In this document: in pieces, positions 12,201 to 24,105 of the stretch
How positions within the stretch are numbered: position 1 is the stretch's first letter
How the letters are laid out: each line of letters begins with the position of its first letter
Made by a program: the position numbers and the translations under genes
Notes under the pieces: generated by a model
The model's input: the letters and a program-made list of their open reading frames with translations, nothing else
What the model was told of the DNA's origin: nothing
Databases searched by the model: none
Source of the DNA: Sabellastarte sp. h YS-2021
Lineage: Eukaryota > Annelida > Polychaeta > Sabellida > Sabellidae
NCBI GenBank assembly: GCA_964017235.1
Contig: OZ024931.1
Span: forward strand, 105,294,221 to 105,358,220
Reading direction: 5' to 3'
DNA length: 64,000 bases

Positions 12201-12337
12201 TGGTTGCCACAACAGTATAAGGCTAGAAACGAAGCATTTTCTTAATACTTTAGCACTCACCTTTATATCCTTTTCGGGACGCTTTGTTTTTGCTATGCAA
12301 AAACATTATCTTCTTTTTTTGCGAGCGATCCTCTAGT

Positions 12338-13560
12338 TTCTTTTAATATGTTATTCACCTACTTTTCAGTCCTCTATAACATAGTGAAATTGCAGACGTG
12401 TAATATTATTGCATAGCTGAGTAATAGCTACTTTGAGGTTATCACTGTTGAGTTAATCAGTTGTAACTTGAAAACTGTTACATTTACAGTAATTTCTTTA
12501 AATATGTTATTCACATACTTTGAGTAGGGGTGCGACCGAGCAGTCGACACTCGCCGAGCGAGACAAATTTCACGAAAATTCGATCCCAATTTTAAGAGTC
12601 GATTACTCGTGTGTATACAAGTATATAACAACCTATTGAAGCGGTTTACGTCTTTTAGGAAATAGAAAATAAATAACATACCTTGCTAGCATTAAATCGC
12701 ATAATCCACCATTTTTAACATAATATTATTAAGTATATTATATGATGACATCAGCTAATTCAAGCGATTCAAAGCTTTTATCTCTATATTTTTATTGTTT
12801 ACGGGAGCCGCCATATTGGATGTTGGTTCCTGTAATGGTGGATACTAAACTTCGCGAGTGCTCGATGTCGAGTCGATTTTTGGTCCGCGAGTAATCGACC
12901 CAAATTATTTGTACTCGTCCCACCCCTAACTTTGAGTCAGTTATAACATAGTAAAATTGCAGATGTGTAGCTCATTGCATAGATGAACAATAGCTATTTT
13001 CAGGTTCTCATTGTTGAGTAAATCAGTTGTAACTTCAAAACCATTGCATTTAGAGTATTTTGTTTAAATATGTTATTCACCTACTTTTGGGTCAGCTATA
13101 ACATAGTAAAATTGCAGACCTGTAGCTCATTGTGTAGCCGAGGAATAGCTACTTTGAGGTTTTATCTGTTGAGTAAATCAGTTGTAACTTGAAAACCATT
13201 GCATTTAGAGAATTTTGTTTAAATATCTTATTTATCTACTTTTGAATAAGCTATAAGATAGTAAATTGCAGACATGTAGCTTATGGCATAGCTGAGTAAT
13301 AGCTATTCTCAGGTACTCACTGTCGAGTAAATCAGTTGTAACTTGAAAACTATTACAGTATTTCATGAAATATGTTATTCACCTACTTTTGCGTGTGCTA
13401 TATCATATTAAAATTGGAACCCTTTAACTGATTGCATAGCTGAGCAAAAGCTACTTGAGAGTCTCACTGTTGAGTACATCATTTGTAACTCAAAAAATAT
13501 TGCATTTGCAGTATTTCCTTCAAATATGTTTTTAACCTACTTTTACACCTAAACAGTTAC
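12338..13560. repeat. 155-bp tandem units, 3' part of copy A
   Basis: About six to seven 155 bp units with landmarks as above, interrupted by a hAT MITE (12535-12928). Several units contain small indels, more diverged than the array at 25960-29260. Confidence 0.8.
12535..12928. mobile_element. hAT-type MITE
   Basis: 394 bp between a perfect 8 bp duplication ACTTTGAG (12527-12534 and 12929-12936). Ends are TAGGGGTGCGACCGAG and, in complement, TAGGGGTGGGACGAGTAC. The interior has repeated CGAGT/ACTCG words. No coding sequence. Inserted in a 155 bp unit. Confidence 0.9.
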
Positions 13561-13691
13561 CTTGTTACTTTCCTACTGAACACCATTTGCAGGGCACAAC
13601 TTTTGTGTTCTTTTCTTCTGTCACTTCTACTCTGAAACTCAAAACACACAGTCAGCTGACACAGAGCCTGTTCATGGGCACTGATTGCTTG

Positions 13692-14653
13692 TTTCTTTAT
13701 TTATATTATTAAATAATTTTCAAAACAATTTTAGGAAGAATTACTTATAATTTTTATAGGTCTTTGTATAGCTAGGCAAATGGGTACTAAAACTACATGA
13801 ATGAATTTTTAATACATTTCTTTATCCCAGACGTCCTGAAAATCAATTTAGGCAACCTTACATAATACAATATTTAGTGAGTGAAATACAAGAATAACTG
13901 TATTACTGGAATTATCCAGTGTAGTGTACCAAAAAAGCACCAGAAACTACATTAATTTCGCTTTAATATGGTGTGAATATAACAATTTTGACATAAATTC
14001 ATGGAAGATATAGTTTGTTGAAAGGGGTTTGTCTTTTGAAAATATTGTAAAAAATACTTTACTCACAGATATTTTCTATCAATGGAAAAGAAGCAAAAAC
14101 AGGAAAAAAGGCACTACAAAAAAAACAAACAAAAAACAACAAGAAAATATCACTGAAAGTTGTTAATATATATTATTTTGCAAAGTAATCACTTCAAAGA
14201 CACTGTCGGCTTTCAGTCTTGCTCTGATAAGAAGAAAAACATTCACCAGTGTACTGAACTATAAATGGCAGAAATGTTTTTTCAGAAGACTCTTTACTGT
14301 AATTGTAAAAGATATCTTATTGTATTATTGTGATGTACTTTTAAGTATTATTTTACCGTATTTAACCAAATAAACACCTCTCTCTATTTAAGTCCCCCAT
14401 CTGCAACCTGCTGTCCACTTTTTGATTCCAGGATTCTAAAGATCTGTTTTAGTATATCCCTGATCAAATAACTGCTAACTGGAATGAAAATCAAAACAAA
14501 ACATTGCAGTTTTGATCAGGAAGTTAGAACAGCTTAAACTCTACAAAACAAATGAGATAAATGTGTTAATTCCTTCAGATTAAAGGTTTATTTTTAAGAT
14601 TTTAAGTTCTTACACCATCTGATGTGTTAGCCATAGGGTTTGCCTTTCTAATT
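13692..14653. other. Intron sequence, nothing recognised
   Basis: AT-rich with A-runs (caaaaaaaacaaacaaaaaac near 14120). No open frame, repeat or motif that I can support. Confidence 0.4.
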
Positions 14654-15039
14654 GTATCCCCGGCGCGAAGCGGGGATACTATGGATTCATCATCATCGTC
14701 GGCGTCCACGCCCTCGTCCGCGTCCGCAGAGATTTCTTGTTAGCGACCTACACTCCATATTTCTTTCCGGATTTCTTTCATATTTGGCAGATGGCTTGAT
14801 ATGGTAGAGGACTCGCCACCCTATCTTTTTGGTAGGCTTTATGTCTAAATTAGGCCTGTGGTAGACAAAAATGTCTAAAATGTGGAATATTGCTTGTTAG
14901 CGACCTACAGTCCACATTTCTTTCCAGATTTCTTTCATATTTGGCAGGTGGCTTGGTATGCTAGAGGACTCGCCACCCTATCTTTTTGGTAGGCTTTATG
15001 TCTACATTAGGCCTCTGGTAGACAAAAATGTCTAAAATG

Positions 15040-16180
15040 CATTAAAATTCATGAAATCATGCACTAAATCACTTATAACTTGAAAAGTGTTGCATTTAGA
15101 GCATTTTGTTAAAATATGTTATTCAGATTCTTTTTTCATAGCTACAACATGGTGAGTAACTTGGGTGTCTGTCTCAATAGCTAAGTGAGTAATAGCTACT
15201 TTGGGGCTTTTCAGTAACTTCCATCATCAGTAAAATCACTTGTAACTTGAAAACTATTGCATTTAGAGTATTTTGTTTCAATATGTTATTCAGCTATTTT
15301 TGGGTCAGCTATAACATAGTAAAATTTCAGACCTGTAGCTCATGGCATAGCTGAGTAATAGCTACTTTTAGGTTATCACTGTTGAGTAAATTACTTATAA
15401 CTTCAAAAGTATTACATTTAGAGTATTTTGTTTCAATATGTTATTCACCTATTTCGGAGTCAGCTATAACATAGTGAAGTTCCAGACCTGTGGCTCATTG
15501 CATAGCTGAGTAATAGCTACTTTGAAGTTCACACTGTTGAGTAAATCAGTTGTAGTTGGAAAACTATTGCATTTACAGAAATTTGTGTAAATATGTTATT
15601 CAGCTACTTTTGGGTCAGCTATAACATAGTAAAATTACAGACCTGTAGCTCATGGCACAACTGAGCAATAGCTATTTGCAGGTACTGACTGTTGAGTAAA
15701 TGACTTGTAACTTGAAAAATAGTGCATTTGGAGTATTTTGTTAAAATATGTTGTTCACCTACTTTTGGGTCAGCTATAACGTCGTGAAATTACAGACTTA
15801 TAGCTCATGGCATAGCTGAGCAATAGCTATTTTCAGGTTCTCACTATTGAGTAAATCAGTTGTAACTTGAAAACTATTGCATTTAGAGTATTTTGCTTAA
15901 ATATGTTGTTCACCTAATTTTGGGTCAGCTATAACATAGAAAAAATTCAGACATGTAGCTCATTGCATAGCTGAGTAATAGCTACTTTGAGGTTATCACT
16001 GTTGAGTAAATCAGTTATAACGTGAAAACTATTACATTTACAGTATTTTGTTTAAATATGTTATTCACATAATTTGGGGTCAGCTATAACAGAGTAAAAT
16101 TGCAGACCTCTATGTCATGGCATAGCTTACCAATATCTACTTTCAGGTTCTCACTGTTGAGTAAATCATTGTATCCACTG
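15040..16180. repeat. 155-bp tandem array (about 7 units)
   Basis: Same unit as in the GTCAGCTGAC elements (AACTTGAAAACTATTGCATT, GGGTCAGCTATAACATAG, GAGTAATAGCTAC), here between GTATCCCCG ends. Confidence 0.85.
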
Positions 16181-16319
16181 GATAGCCGCAGTGTGTAGAG
16201 AGATTTCACCATTACCGCTCTAACGAAAAAAATATTATAGCTAGCCTTCTCAAGTTTGCAAGGTATATTAGAGGGTGCACCACAGTATTCTATTGGTAGG
16301 CTTTATGTCTAAATTAGGC

Positions 16320-17610
16320 CTGTGGCTAAATTACTTGCCTACTAAAAATGAGTAATTCTGCATTTTCTCTAAAAGTATTGCAGATAGCAAATTTTTCTTA
16401 AATAACTTATTCACCTACTTTTGGGAGAGCTTTCACATGCTGAAGTTCCAGACCTGTAGGTAATTACTCAGCTACTCAAAATGAGTAAGTGCGAATTATC
16501 TCTAAAAGTATTGCAGATAGCCAATTTTTTCTCAAATAACTCATTCACCTACTTCTGGGAGAGCTTTCACTTGGTGAAGTTTCAGACCCGTAGGTAATTA
16601 CTCACCTACTGAAAATGAGTAAATGCAAATTATCTCTAAAAGTATTCCAGATAGCTAATTTTTGTCAAATAACTCCTTCACCTACTTTTGGGAGACCTTT
16701 CACTTGGTGAAGTTTCAGACCTGTAGCTAATTATTCACCTACTCAAAATGAGTAAATGCCAATTATCTCTAAAAGTATTGCAGATATCCAATTTTTATCA
16801 AATAACTCATTCATCTACTTTTGGGAGAGCTTTCACATGGTGAAGTTTCAGACCCATAGCTAATTATTCACCTATTGAAAATGAGTAAATGCAAATTATC
16901 TCTAAAAGTATTGCAGATAGCCAATTTTTGTCAAATAACTCCTTCATCTACTTTTGGGAGACCTTTCACTTGGTGAAGTTTCAGACCTGTAGCTAATTAT
17001 TCACCTACTCAAAATGAGTAAATGCGAATTATCTCTAAAAGTATTGCAGATAGCCAATTTTTCTCAAATAACTCATTCACCTACTTTTGGGAGAGCTTTC
17101 ACTTGGTGAAGTTTCAGACCCGTAGGTAATTACTCACCTACTGAAAATGAGTAAATGCAAATTATCTCTAAAAGTATTCCAGATAGCCAATTTTTGTCAA
17201 ATAACTCCTTCACCTACTTTTGGGAGACCTTTCACTTGGTGAAGTTTCAGACCTGTAGCTAATTATTCACCTACTCAAAATGAGTAAATACTAATTATCT
17301 CTAAAAGTATTGCAGATATCCAATTTTTATCAAATAACTCATTCATCTACTTTTGGGACAGCTTTCACATGGTGAAGTTCCAGACCCATAGGTAATTACT
17401 CACCTACTGAAAATGAGTAAATTCGAATTATCTCTAAAAGTATTGTAGGTAGCCAATTTTTCTCAAATAGCTCATTCGCCTACTTTTGAGAGACCTTTCA
17501 CTTGGGGAAGTTTCACACCCGTAGCTAATTATTCACCTACTCAAAATGAGTAAATGCGAATTATCTCTAGAAGTATTGCAGATAGCCAGTATTTCTCAAA
17601 TAACTCATTA
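16320..17610. repeat. 133-bp tandem array (about 10 units)
   Basis: Same unit as at 4027-5990 and 10092-11830. Two blocks of units (about 16600-16750 and 17130-17280) share private variants such as AAGTATTCCAGATAG and TTTTTGTCAAATAACTCCTT, pointing to an internal higher-order duplication of several units. Confidence 0.85.
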
Positions 17611-18420
17611 ATATGAAAACAACTTATAGGAAGTCATGGGCTGCAAATCTTTTCATGTGGTCAGATTTGACCTTGGGCCCCTCCTGCTTATTATTGGTCC
17701 TAGAGGTTTGCAATGTGAAAACGACTTATAGGAAATCATGGGCTGCGAATCTTTTGATCAGGTCAGACTTCACCTTGGGCCCCTGCTACAGGGTCAAATA
17801 AGGGTAACCAAACTTAAAAGTGCTTTCAGCTTGTTGTTTATTTGTCTATTTGTCTGGGGTTTTTTTTGTGTGTGTGTGTGTGTGTTTAGATTACTCCAGA
17901 ACTAATGAACAGATCTTTATTTAAAAATTTGTGGGTAGGACCTGACTGAAGGAAGAAGTTACTAAAAGAAAGATTTGGATATTATTTTGGATACAAAAAA
18001 AACGTGATTTTTCAGAGGTCTCATTTCAATGTATTTTTAATGACTTTGGCTTTCTACTTAAATTATTTCTATGAAGATTAATTTACATGTTTGGTTTTAT
18101 TTCATTGTCTTCCTTACAATACTTTATATCACTTGAGAGACTGGTCACATGGAGTCGAGCGTTTTGCTCTCTCTGAGTGCATCTTGTTATTACTCATATA
18201 GGATTAGAATGTTGATATAACTTATAGGAAACCCTGGCCTTCAGATCTTCTGATGTGGTCAGATTTCAACTTCTGGCCCTCCTTCAAGGTCAAACAGTAA
18301 AACTGAATTTTCAAAGGCCTTTATTTCAGTTGGTTCTTGCTGGTAGAGGTTTGGGATGTTCATATACCTGACAGGAAACCTAGGCTGCACTTATTATGAT
18401 CTCACACAAGGTTCAGACTT
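17610..18420. repeat. Diverged units of the about 145-bp array
   Basis: Landmarks AATCATGGGCTG, GTCAGATTT(G/C)ACCTTGG and TTATTGGTCCTAGAGGTTTG, shared with 29265-30430, with spacing irregular. A GT microsatellite lies near 17865-17885. Confidence 0.65.
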
Positions 18421-19013
18421 TGTATGTGACTAAGGCCTCTAATCAGCGAATATTTATATGTGCACACGGTAAATTTTACCGACTCACTATCGAGTAAATC
18501 ACATGAAACTGAAAACTATTGCTTCAAGAGGTTTCTTATGTAATACCCTATGGAAAAACATTAACTGTGCATCTATCGATGGAATCACAGTTGACTTTTG
18601 ACCCTTTTTCAAGGTCAAACGATGGTAATCTAACCTTATGGTACGTCTATCTTGCATATTTTTGCTTCCATAGGTTTCATTTGTAAAACCAGCCTATATG
18701 AAATAATAAGCTGTGGATCTTTTTAAGATCTCAGATTTCACCATGGACTCATCCTTAAAGGTGAAATAATATTGGTAAAACTCTTCATTTCCTCGATATC
18801 TTTTATTATTGCTTCTTTAGGTTTGCTATGTTTGGGGATACAAAGCTGGCTCACAATAAAGTGAGCGGCATATTTCTAGTTAAGAATACACAGTCAGCCA
18901 TTTAAAATGCTTAACAGTGCAATGTCTACAGCATGTCTGCAAAATATTTATCATTCTATATTCTGCTTCGCATGTATGCTTTGGGATGCTTCATTTTTGT
19001 TTGTAGTTTAAAC

Positions 19014-19545
19014 TAGGGCTGCAGCGATTTTTCGGTTACTCGGAAACAAAATGATTCAGTTTAATAATCAAGTCAAGAAAAGTGAACCGGGTCTTCAAAA
19101 AGTACTAAAAAATAAACGTAAAATGTACTACAAAATTTGGTTTTTCTTTAAATATATGAATATATTTATATATTTTTCTAAGATTTAGTGTTTTTGCTTT
19201 CAGATTTTATTTTTTAAGCATTTGCAAACTTAAAATGTGTGTGTACCAATGTTTTTATAAGAGAGTATTTTAATAGAATATATTTCGAAGATGCCTCATA
19301 TCTTGCAATATAAAAATTAAAATTATTTTGCATTATAAATGTATCTTTATTACAAAATTCCATGGATTATCAACCTTCTTTCCTGTTGTATGTATTTAAA
19401 CCATTTTATAAGGTGTAATATGTCAAAATATGATGCAGTTTATTAACTTTATTTCGTGGGCGATAATAAAGCTATTAACCAAGTCCAAGTCGATTCTTCT
19501 AATATGAGGAATCGAGGCACATTTTTGGGATCGCTTGCAGCCTTA
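19014..19545. mobile_element. hAT-type MITE
   Basis: 532 bp. Ends are TAGGGCTGCAGCGATTTTTC and, in complement, TAAGGCTGCAAGCGATCCC. Flanking 8-mers GTTTAAAC (19006-19013) and GTTTAAGG (19546-19553) agree at six positions, so an aged duplication. AT-rich interior, no transposase. Confidence 0.8.
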
Positions 19546-21273
19546 GTTTAAGGTAGTTTCATTGTAAATCTCTGTTAATGTAGATTCTGTTTTTGATGTA
19601 ATACTCATTCATTGAATCCAAATGGGGAGTATTACAAAGTATGAGTGATAAACTTTGGTAAGGGATGTAAAATGAATGTACAGTTCTGTTATTGGTATTA
19701 TGTGTAATGCCTGGTTCCACCGATTGACTGTAACATATGCACATCTTCACAATACTGGACTTTTGACATCTGTAAAAATAAAAGTATACAGTTATAACAG
19801 AATGCAAATAGTGATCTCATAGTTATTTATTACCACTATAAGCACCCATATAAGCATGAATATACACGCATCCACAAATAGTGTCTGATTAAATTTTAGC
19901 AACTGGTAATCACACTAAGGCAGTCCAGTGGAGGCTACAGGACGTTTTAATTCAAAAATTTGTGACAAGCACTGGTGTGCCCAGGTTCTTTGACTTTAAG
20001 TATAAGAAATTCATGGTATATTTTTAAAATATTATAGTGTGTAAGACAGTAACCCGGAAACCTATATACCAAATGAAAGATACTAATCTGGCTAAATTCC
20101 ATTTGCATGTAACCATAACTTTTGTTCTCACCTTTTCACTGTTTCAATACAAGTTTACCAAAATATATAACTAAAGTAAATGTTTCACAGTATTTTATTA
20201 AATAAACTCTCAAAATATTAGCCATTTCGCTTTAAAAAACTCTTAAAAATCACCTGGTTTACATTTATATACATTTTAATAGCTTATACCATAGCATTTG
20301 CTAAATCAACCATATCCAGTTTTTCATGAAAATTTTGCTTTTAAGAACCAGTTCTAAAATATGTGATCAAACACAACACTAAAATATTGTAAAAGCAACG
20401 AGGAATGTTAGACAGGAATACATAATCAATGTTATGACCTTAGTTTCTGCTATTAAGTATGAACAGTGTTATTGTTCAGAAGAGCATGGTTTAGAATTAT
20501 ATTGGGACCTATTATTTCATTGTTACTGTGTGTAGATTTTGATTAAAAGTCCTTTGATGTTCATTGACTTCATTTCATCTTGGTACAAAGAATCAGAAGC
20601 TATGTAATAAATATATTGAGTTACTGACTTTATCACATTATGAAAACTTCTCACTGGTAACAAATAGATATCACTGAAAGTTCCTATAGGTTGCAACATT
20701 TTTTTTCTTTTATATTTTGCAACTTGGCTTATTATTTGACCTTCAAGGTCAAACAGGGTCAGGCTGGTAATCTTGGGATATTGTGAAAAAAATTGAAAGT
20801 GGCAATACATCAGACTTCTTGCGTCCAACCTAACGGAAACCATAAAGATGCCTCTCTCGTAATTACTCCTAACAGATTTGTACTGTGAAACCAACTTGGG
20901 TCATTGTGACTGGATAACTCTTACAAGTGGCAATGGTCAGAACCTGTCCCAATATGTCCCTGTCTCAACATGACCGTGATTCTTATTAGGATATAAAATC
21001 CCAACTGTGACATTTGGCTCCAAGGCTTTGCCATAAATGTCCTATAGAAAATAGGTCTAATTGATGTACAAGTTCTCGGTTGTGGAGTGTATTAAACTTC
21101 CTCCTTAATGTGTGAACTTTGCAATCGTACATAAAAAGTTCTGACAACCAAATGGTTGTGTCATTTGACTCTAACAATTAATTGCAAAATTACTAAAGCA
21201 GTTGGTGATGTTCATCAAATCATACATCAATTTTTCCAGTCGTTTTTTGTGCAGTTGGGATTAGAGTTATGGT
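19546..21273. other. Intron sequence, nothing recognised
   Basis: AT-rich. Open frames on the minus strand at 19559-19807 and 20523-20894 (82 and 123 codons) have no recognisable domain and I treat them as chance. Confidence 0.4.
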
Positions 21274-21282
21274 TAAATAAAT

Positions 21283-21810
21283 CGAAGTGACTCCTGTCAC
21301 GGTATCGTGGTTTGAAGTTTTCGTCTAAAGTCACGGCATCGCAAATAATGCCATCAATTCGCACAAATAAAATATGTTAGGAAACCCCAGAGTATCGTGA
21401 CATCATGAATATTAATACGTAGTCTACAAATTTGATCTTCAAGTAAAGTAAATGCCATGGAATCGTCAAATGCTTCCTACACATATGCTGTATAAATATT
21501 TATGAACTGTATAGTCTATCTAGTATTTGATCTTAAAGCAGAAAATATTGTTAAGAAACCACCATGGAAATCCGTGACCTCATGAATATTAATATATTGT
21601 CCGTGAATATTGATCAAGTAAGGTATTTCTACATACAGTGTTGGGAAACCCCACGGAATTCCGTGACCTCATATATATATTCTACACAATTGTCAAGGAA
21701 ATGTAACACAAGTAAATTAACTGAGTTGTCGAAATTCATTGATTTTTAATGCGATGCCGTGACTTTAGAGGGAAACTTCAAACCACGATGCCGTGACAGG
21801 AGTCACTTCG
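21283..21810. mobile_element. Mutator-like MITE with 9-bp target duplication
   Basis: 528 bp with inverted ends of about 61 bp that differ at only a few positions (CGAAGTGACTCCTGTCACGG on both ends). Flanked by a perfect 9 bp duplication TAAATAAAT (21274-21282 and 21811-21819). Long inverted ends plus a 9 bp duplication is the Mutator-superfamily (MULE) pattern. The interior holds about three diverged units with CGTGAC(A/C)TCATGAATATTAAT. No transposase. Confidence 0.85.
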
Positions 21811-21819
21811 TAAATAAAT

Positions 21820-22263
21820 TTGTTTTGTGGTCCTGGGTCTCTAATTCAGAAAGGGAATCACCAAAACATGTGTTAAAGCCAGTATTAAATTAACATTATC
21901 TATATCAACATCCTTCTGTTTATCTATTTCCTTATTTACTCAAAAGTAAGCTAGAAAACGTACCCTCACCTTTTAGGTGAAAATTGTGATAGGTTTGGAC
22001 TGTAACTATTTGGCAATTGCCATAATTTTATAACTTTGTAAAAATACTTTCAAGTGAAATGAATTGAAAAAAAAATTCAATGTTAACAATTTTATAAGTA
22101 AATTGCAGTTTGTAACTACTAACTAGTGAACTGGAACCTGTAAAATAGATTGAATTTATTTAGTTTGTTCTCTGTATTGAAAAATACTACAAAGAAAACT
22201 GGGAATTATTATTTTAAATAAGAATTGATAAACCATTTACATAAATTTTGTAACATTAGTAAA
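21820..22263. other. Intron sequence, nothing recognised
   Basis: AT-rich, without repeat or frame that I can support. Confidence 0.4.
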
Positions 22264-22990
22264 CATGGAGAAGACCGATGGAGCTGGTACATGAGTATAA
22301 GTACTTGGGCATGATGTTTAATGAATATATTGATGTGGGCAAGATGGTCACAGTTCAGGCTAACTCAGGAAACAGAGCACTTGGTTGCATTCTGAATAAA
22401 TTTAACTACTTAAATGGTGTCACTTATAACACTTAAAAAAACTCTTCTTTGTGTGTATAGCCCCAATTTTGGATTATAGTGCAGCCTCGTGGGGTAACAA
22501 ACCGTTAGTCAAATTGACAGTGTTCAAAATAAAGCAATGAAGTTTTTTTAGGGACTCAAAAAGCTGCCTCCACTGCTGCATACTTTGACATGGATTGGGT
22601 ACCATGTAATGTATGAAGGAAAATAAAATTTTTCAAATTCTGGAATAAGCTGTGTCAAATTAGTGAGTTAAGGCTCTTGCATAAAGTTTTTGAGTGTGAT
22701 TATCATAATAAATATAGATTCTCTTGGTGTAAGGAGATTTGGGTTCTGCAAATGTAATTAGAATTTCTCCCTCAGAAAAGGTTATTGCCTTCTCTGTTAG
22801 GATTTTCATTTGTAAATCTGTCATAAAAACACATTTTAAAAGTCTTGGTAAATGACATTATTCTATTCAAAAACACTATTAAACATCTTGAAAGTTATTC
22901 GGTACTAATGAGCTCTCTCCTTGTTCCCCTTGTGGTTTATGTATATTGTTATCTAAACACAATAAATTGATATCTATTATTCTGGGTTTA
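22264..22990 (+). pseudogene. Dead LINE fragment (reverse-transcriptase C-terminal region)
   Basis: Broken frames read EYKYLGMMFNEYIDV, then ANSGNRALGCILNKF, then, after a frame change, APILDYSAASWGNK and AMKFFLG. YKYLG, followed by ALG and P(I/V)LDYxAxxWG, is the region downstream of the RT domain in RTE/Jockey-type non-LTR retrotransposons. At least two frameshifts and several stops; no endonuclease or catalytic YxDD part. Clade not assignable. Confidence 0.65.
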
Positions 22991-23226
22991 ACTCAACTTT
23001 AATCTAAAGATTCGACTTTGTGGTTGTCTGAAAGACAGCCACTGTTCCCTTATCTTTTAATTGTAGTGGGTATAACAAAGAACGATATAATTTTGAAAAT
23101 AACATGTGCAGTCCAGAAACTGGAGTACACTCCCATGCTCAGAAAAATTTAGAATTCTTATGCAAAAGGAAAATATTCTGATTGACTTCCTGTCAAACAT
23201 TTTAGCTAAGCGTAAATCCTGTTTTT

Positions 23227-23745
23227 AACCCCAACCCATAAAGGCTGGGGTTATAGTCATCCCCTGCGCCGTCCGGGCGACGGTGGCGGGCATGAAGCTT
23301 GTTGGTGTTCCACAGCCTAAATCCCTGCATGGATTTTTACCAAATTTTCAGGGAATGCTTACCCCAAGAGGATCTAGAGCTGATTAGGTTTTGGGGGGTA
23401 TCCAGTAACAACTATTGCCATGGCAACACTTTTAAGATTTTCGGGTCTTAAAGTTTGTGGGTGTTCCACAGACTAAACCCCTGCACGGATTTTCGCCAAA
23501 TTTTCAGATGTTTACCCCAAGAGGATCTAGAGCCGATTAGGTTTTGGGGGGTATCCGGTAACAACTGTTGCCATGGCAACACTTTTAAGATTTTCGGGTC
23601 TTAAAGTTTGTCGATGTTCCACAGGCTAAACCCCTGCATGGATTTTCACCAAATTTTCAGAATATGTTTACCCCAAGAGGATCTAGAGCTGATTAGGTTT
23701 TGGGGGGTATCTGGTTACAACTGTTGCCATGACAACACTTTTAAT
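23227..23745 (+). mobile_element. 5' part of an AACCCCA-family array element
   Basis: 5' hairpin AACCCCA-acccataaaggc-TGGGGTT at 23227-23252, preceded by TTTTT, then a G/C-rich leader (gccgtccgggcgacgg) and three units of about 153 bp (CTAAACCCCTGCATGGATTT, CAAATTTTCAG, CCCCAAGAGGATCTAGAGC). It is cut off at 23745 by hAT-like sequence; no matching 3' end was found. Confidence 0.6.
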
Positions 23746-24105
23746 TAAGGCTGTGAACAAGTACTCGAGCCTCGATAGACGAGTCGATCTTTGCTAGTAC
23801 TCGAGTTCATTTTAAATCCTCGGTTACTCGCAAGGTGTTGTATTATCGCCCATGTAATGAAACGCTTGTGTGAAATATGCTACATTTCAGCATTTCCGTC
23901 ACATAATTTCAATTAAAGTTGTTATTTTCGCTTGAAAACATATAATTTACTCCATATTCTATAATATCTGGTCAAATAGAAGACGTTTTTCTTCAAAAGT
24001 TTCGTTTTTGGAACCGAGTATTTGTTTACAGAAGACTTCTAATGGTAGACACTAAATCTCGCGGTTACTCGAATTCGGGTCGGTTGTGAGAGGGCGAGTA
24101 CACTT
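23746..24105. mobile_element. hAT-like MITE remnant, one end only
   Basis: Starts TAAGGCTGTGAACAAGTACTCG, like the end of the MITE at 29459, and contains CGAGTACT/GGTTACTCG words typical of these MITEs. No right inverted end or target duplication found, so truncated or rearranged. Confidence 0.5.

Larger units (their letters stand above)
8572..12337 (+). mobile_element. AAGCGTCCC-family element inserted in the 155-bp array
   Basis: The 5' end is a perfect hairpin AAGCGTCCC-gcaa-GGGACGCTT. The leader is rich in gccggctcc triplet-like repeats (8610-8660), followed by text about aactctgtaaccgtta. The body is a 168 bp array, broken by a truncated TCTCCCGCC element at 10092-11923. The 3' end has GGGACGCTT (12274-12282), hairpin GTTTTTGC-tat-GCAAAAAC, a T-rich tail and CTCTAG ending at 12337, followed by TTTC. 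The insertion point lies in a 155 bp unit; comparison with the intact copy near 12487 shows two extra T residues at the junctions. Confidence 0.75.
1571..13691 (+). mobile_element. GTCAGCTGAC-family tandem-array element, copy A (with nested insertions)
   Basis: The 5' end is a perfect hairpin, ATGTCAGCTGACT-tctc-AGTCAGCTGACAT (1571-1600). After the nested hAT insertion the body resumes at 7387 with a leader (cttctcctccaaaa, gcccagagacatgctg) that matches copy B at about 25640. It then carries 155 bp units at 7735-8571 and 12338-13560. The 3' end repeats GTCAGCTGAC at about 13651, then a decayed hairpin, then CTTG ending at 13691, followed by TTTC. The last 130 bases (gggcacaacttttgtg, cttttcttctgtca) match the 3' tail of copy B near 30535. 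Nested inside are 1632-7378, 8572-12337 and 12535-12928. No protein-coding capacity. Classed as a Helentron-like non-autonomous element by structure. Confidence 0.7.
14654..18879 (+). mobile_element. GTATCCCCG-family tandem-array element, copy A
   Basis: The 5' end is a hairpin GTATCCCCG-gcgcgaag-CGGGGATAC (14654-14679), followed by a tcatcatcgtcggcgtccacg leader. Next come two units of about 170 bp (cctacactccatatttcttt; cctacagtccacatttcttt), then 155 bp units (15040-16180), 133 bp units (16320-17610) and diverged units of the about 145 bp array (17610-18420). The 3' end has GGGGATAC (18836-18843), hairpin GCTCAC-aataaa-GTGAGC, then TTTCTAG ending at 18879, followed by TT. Copy B is 33180-35654. 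No coding sequence. Confidence 0.7.

Noticed and set aside
1571..13691. Classic Helitron assignment (5' TC, 3' CTRR, A/T target)
   Set aside because: 5' tips do not start with TC, some 3' tips are CTTG, and flanks are TT; a Helentron/Helitron2-like plan fits better, without proof.
20523..20894. 123-codon minus-strand frame
   Set aside because: No recognisable domain and composition typical of AT-rich intron.
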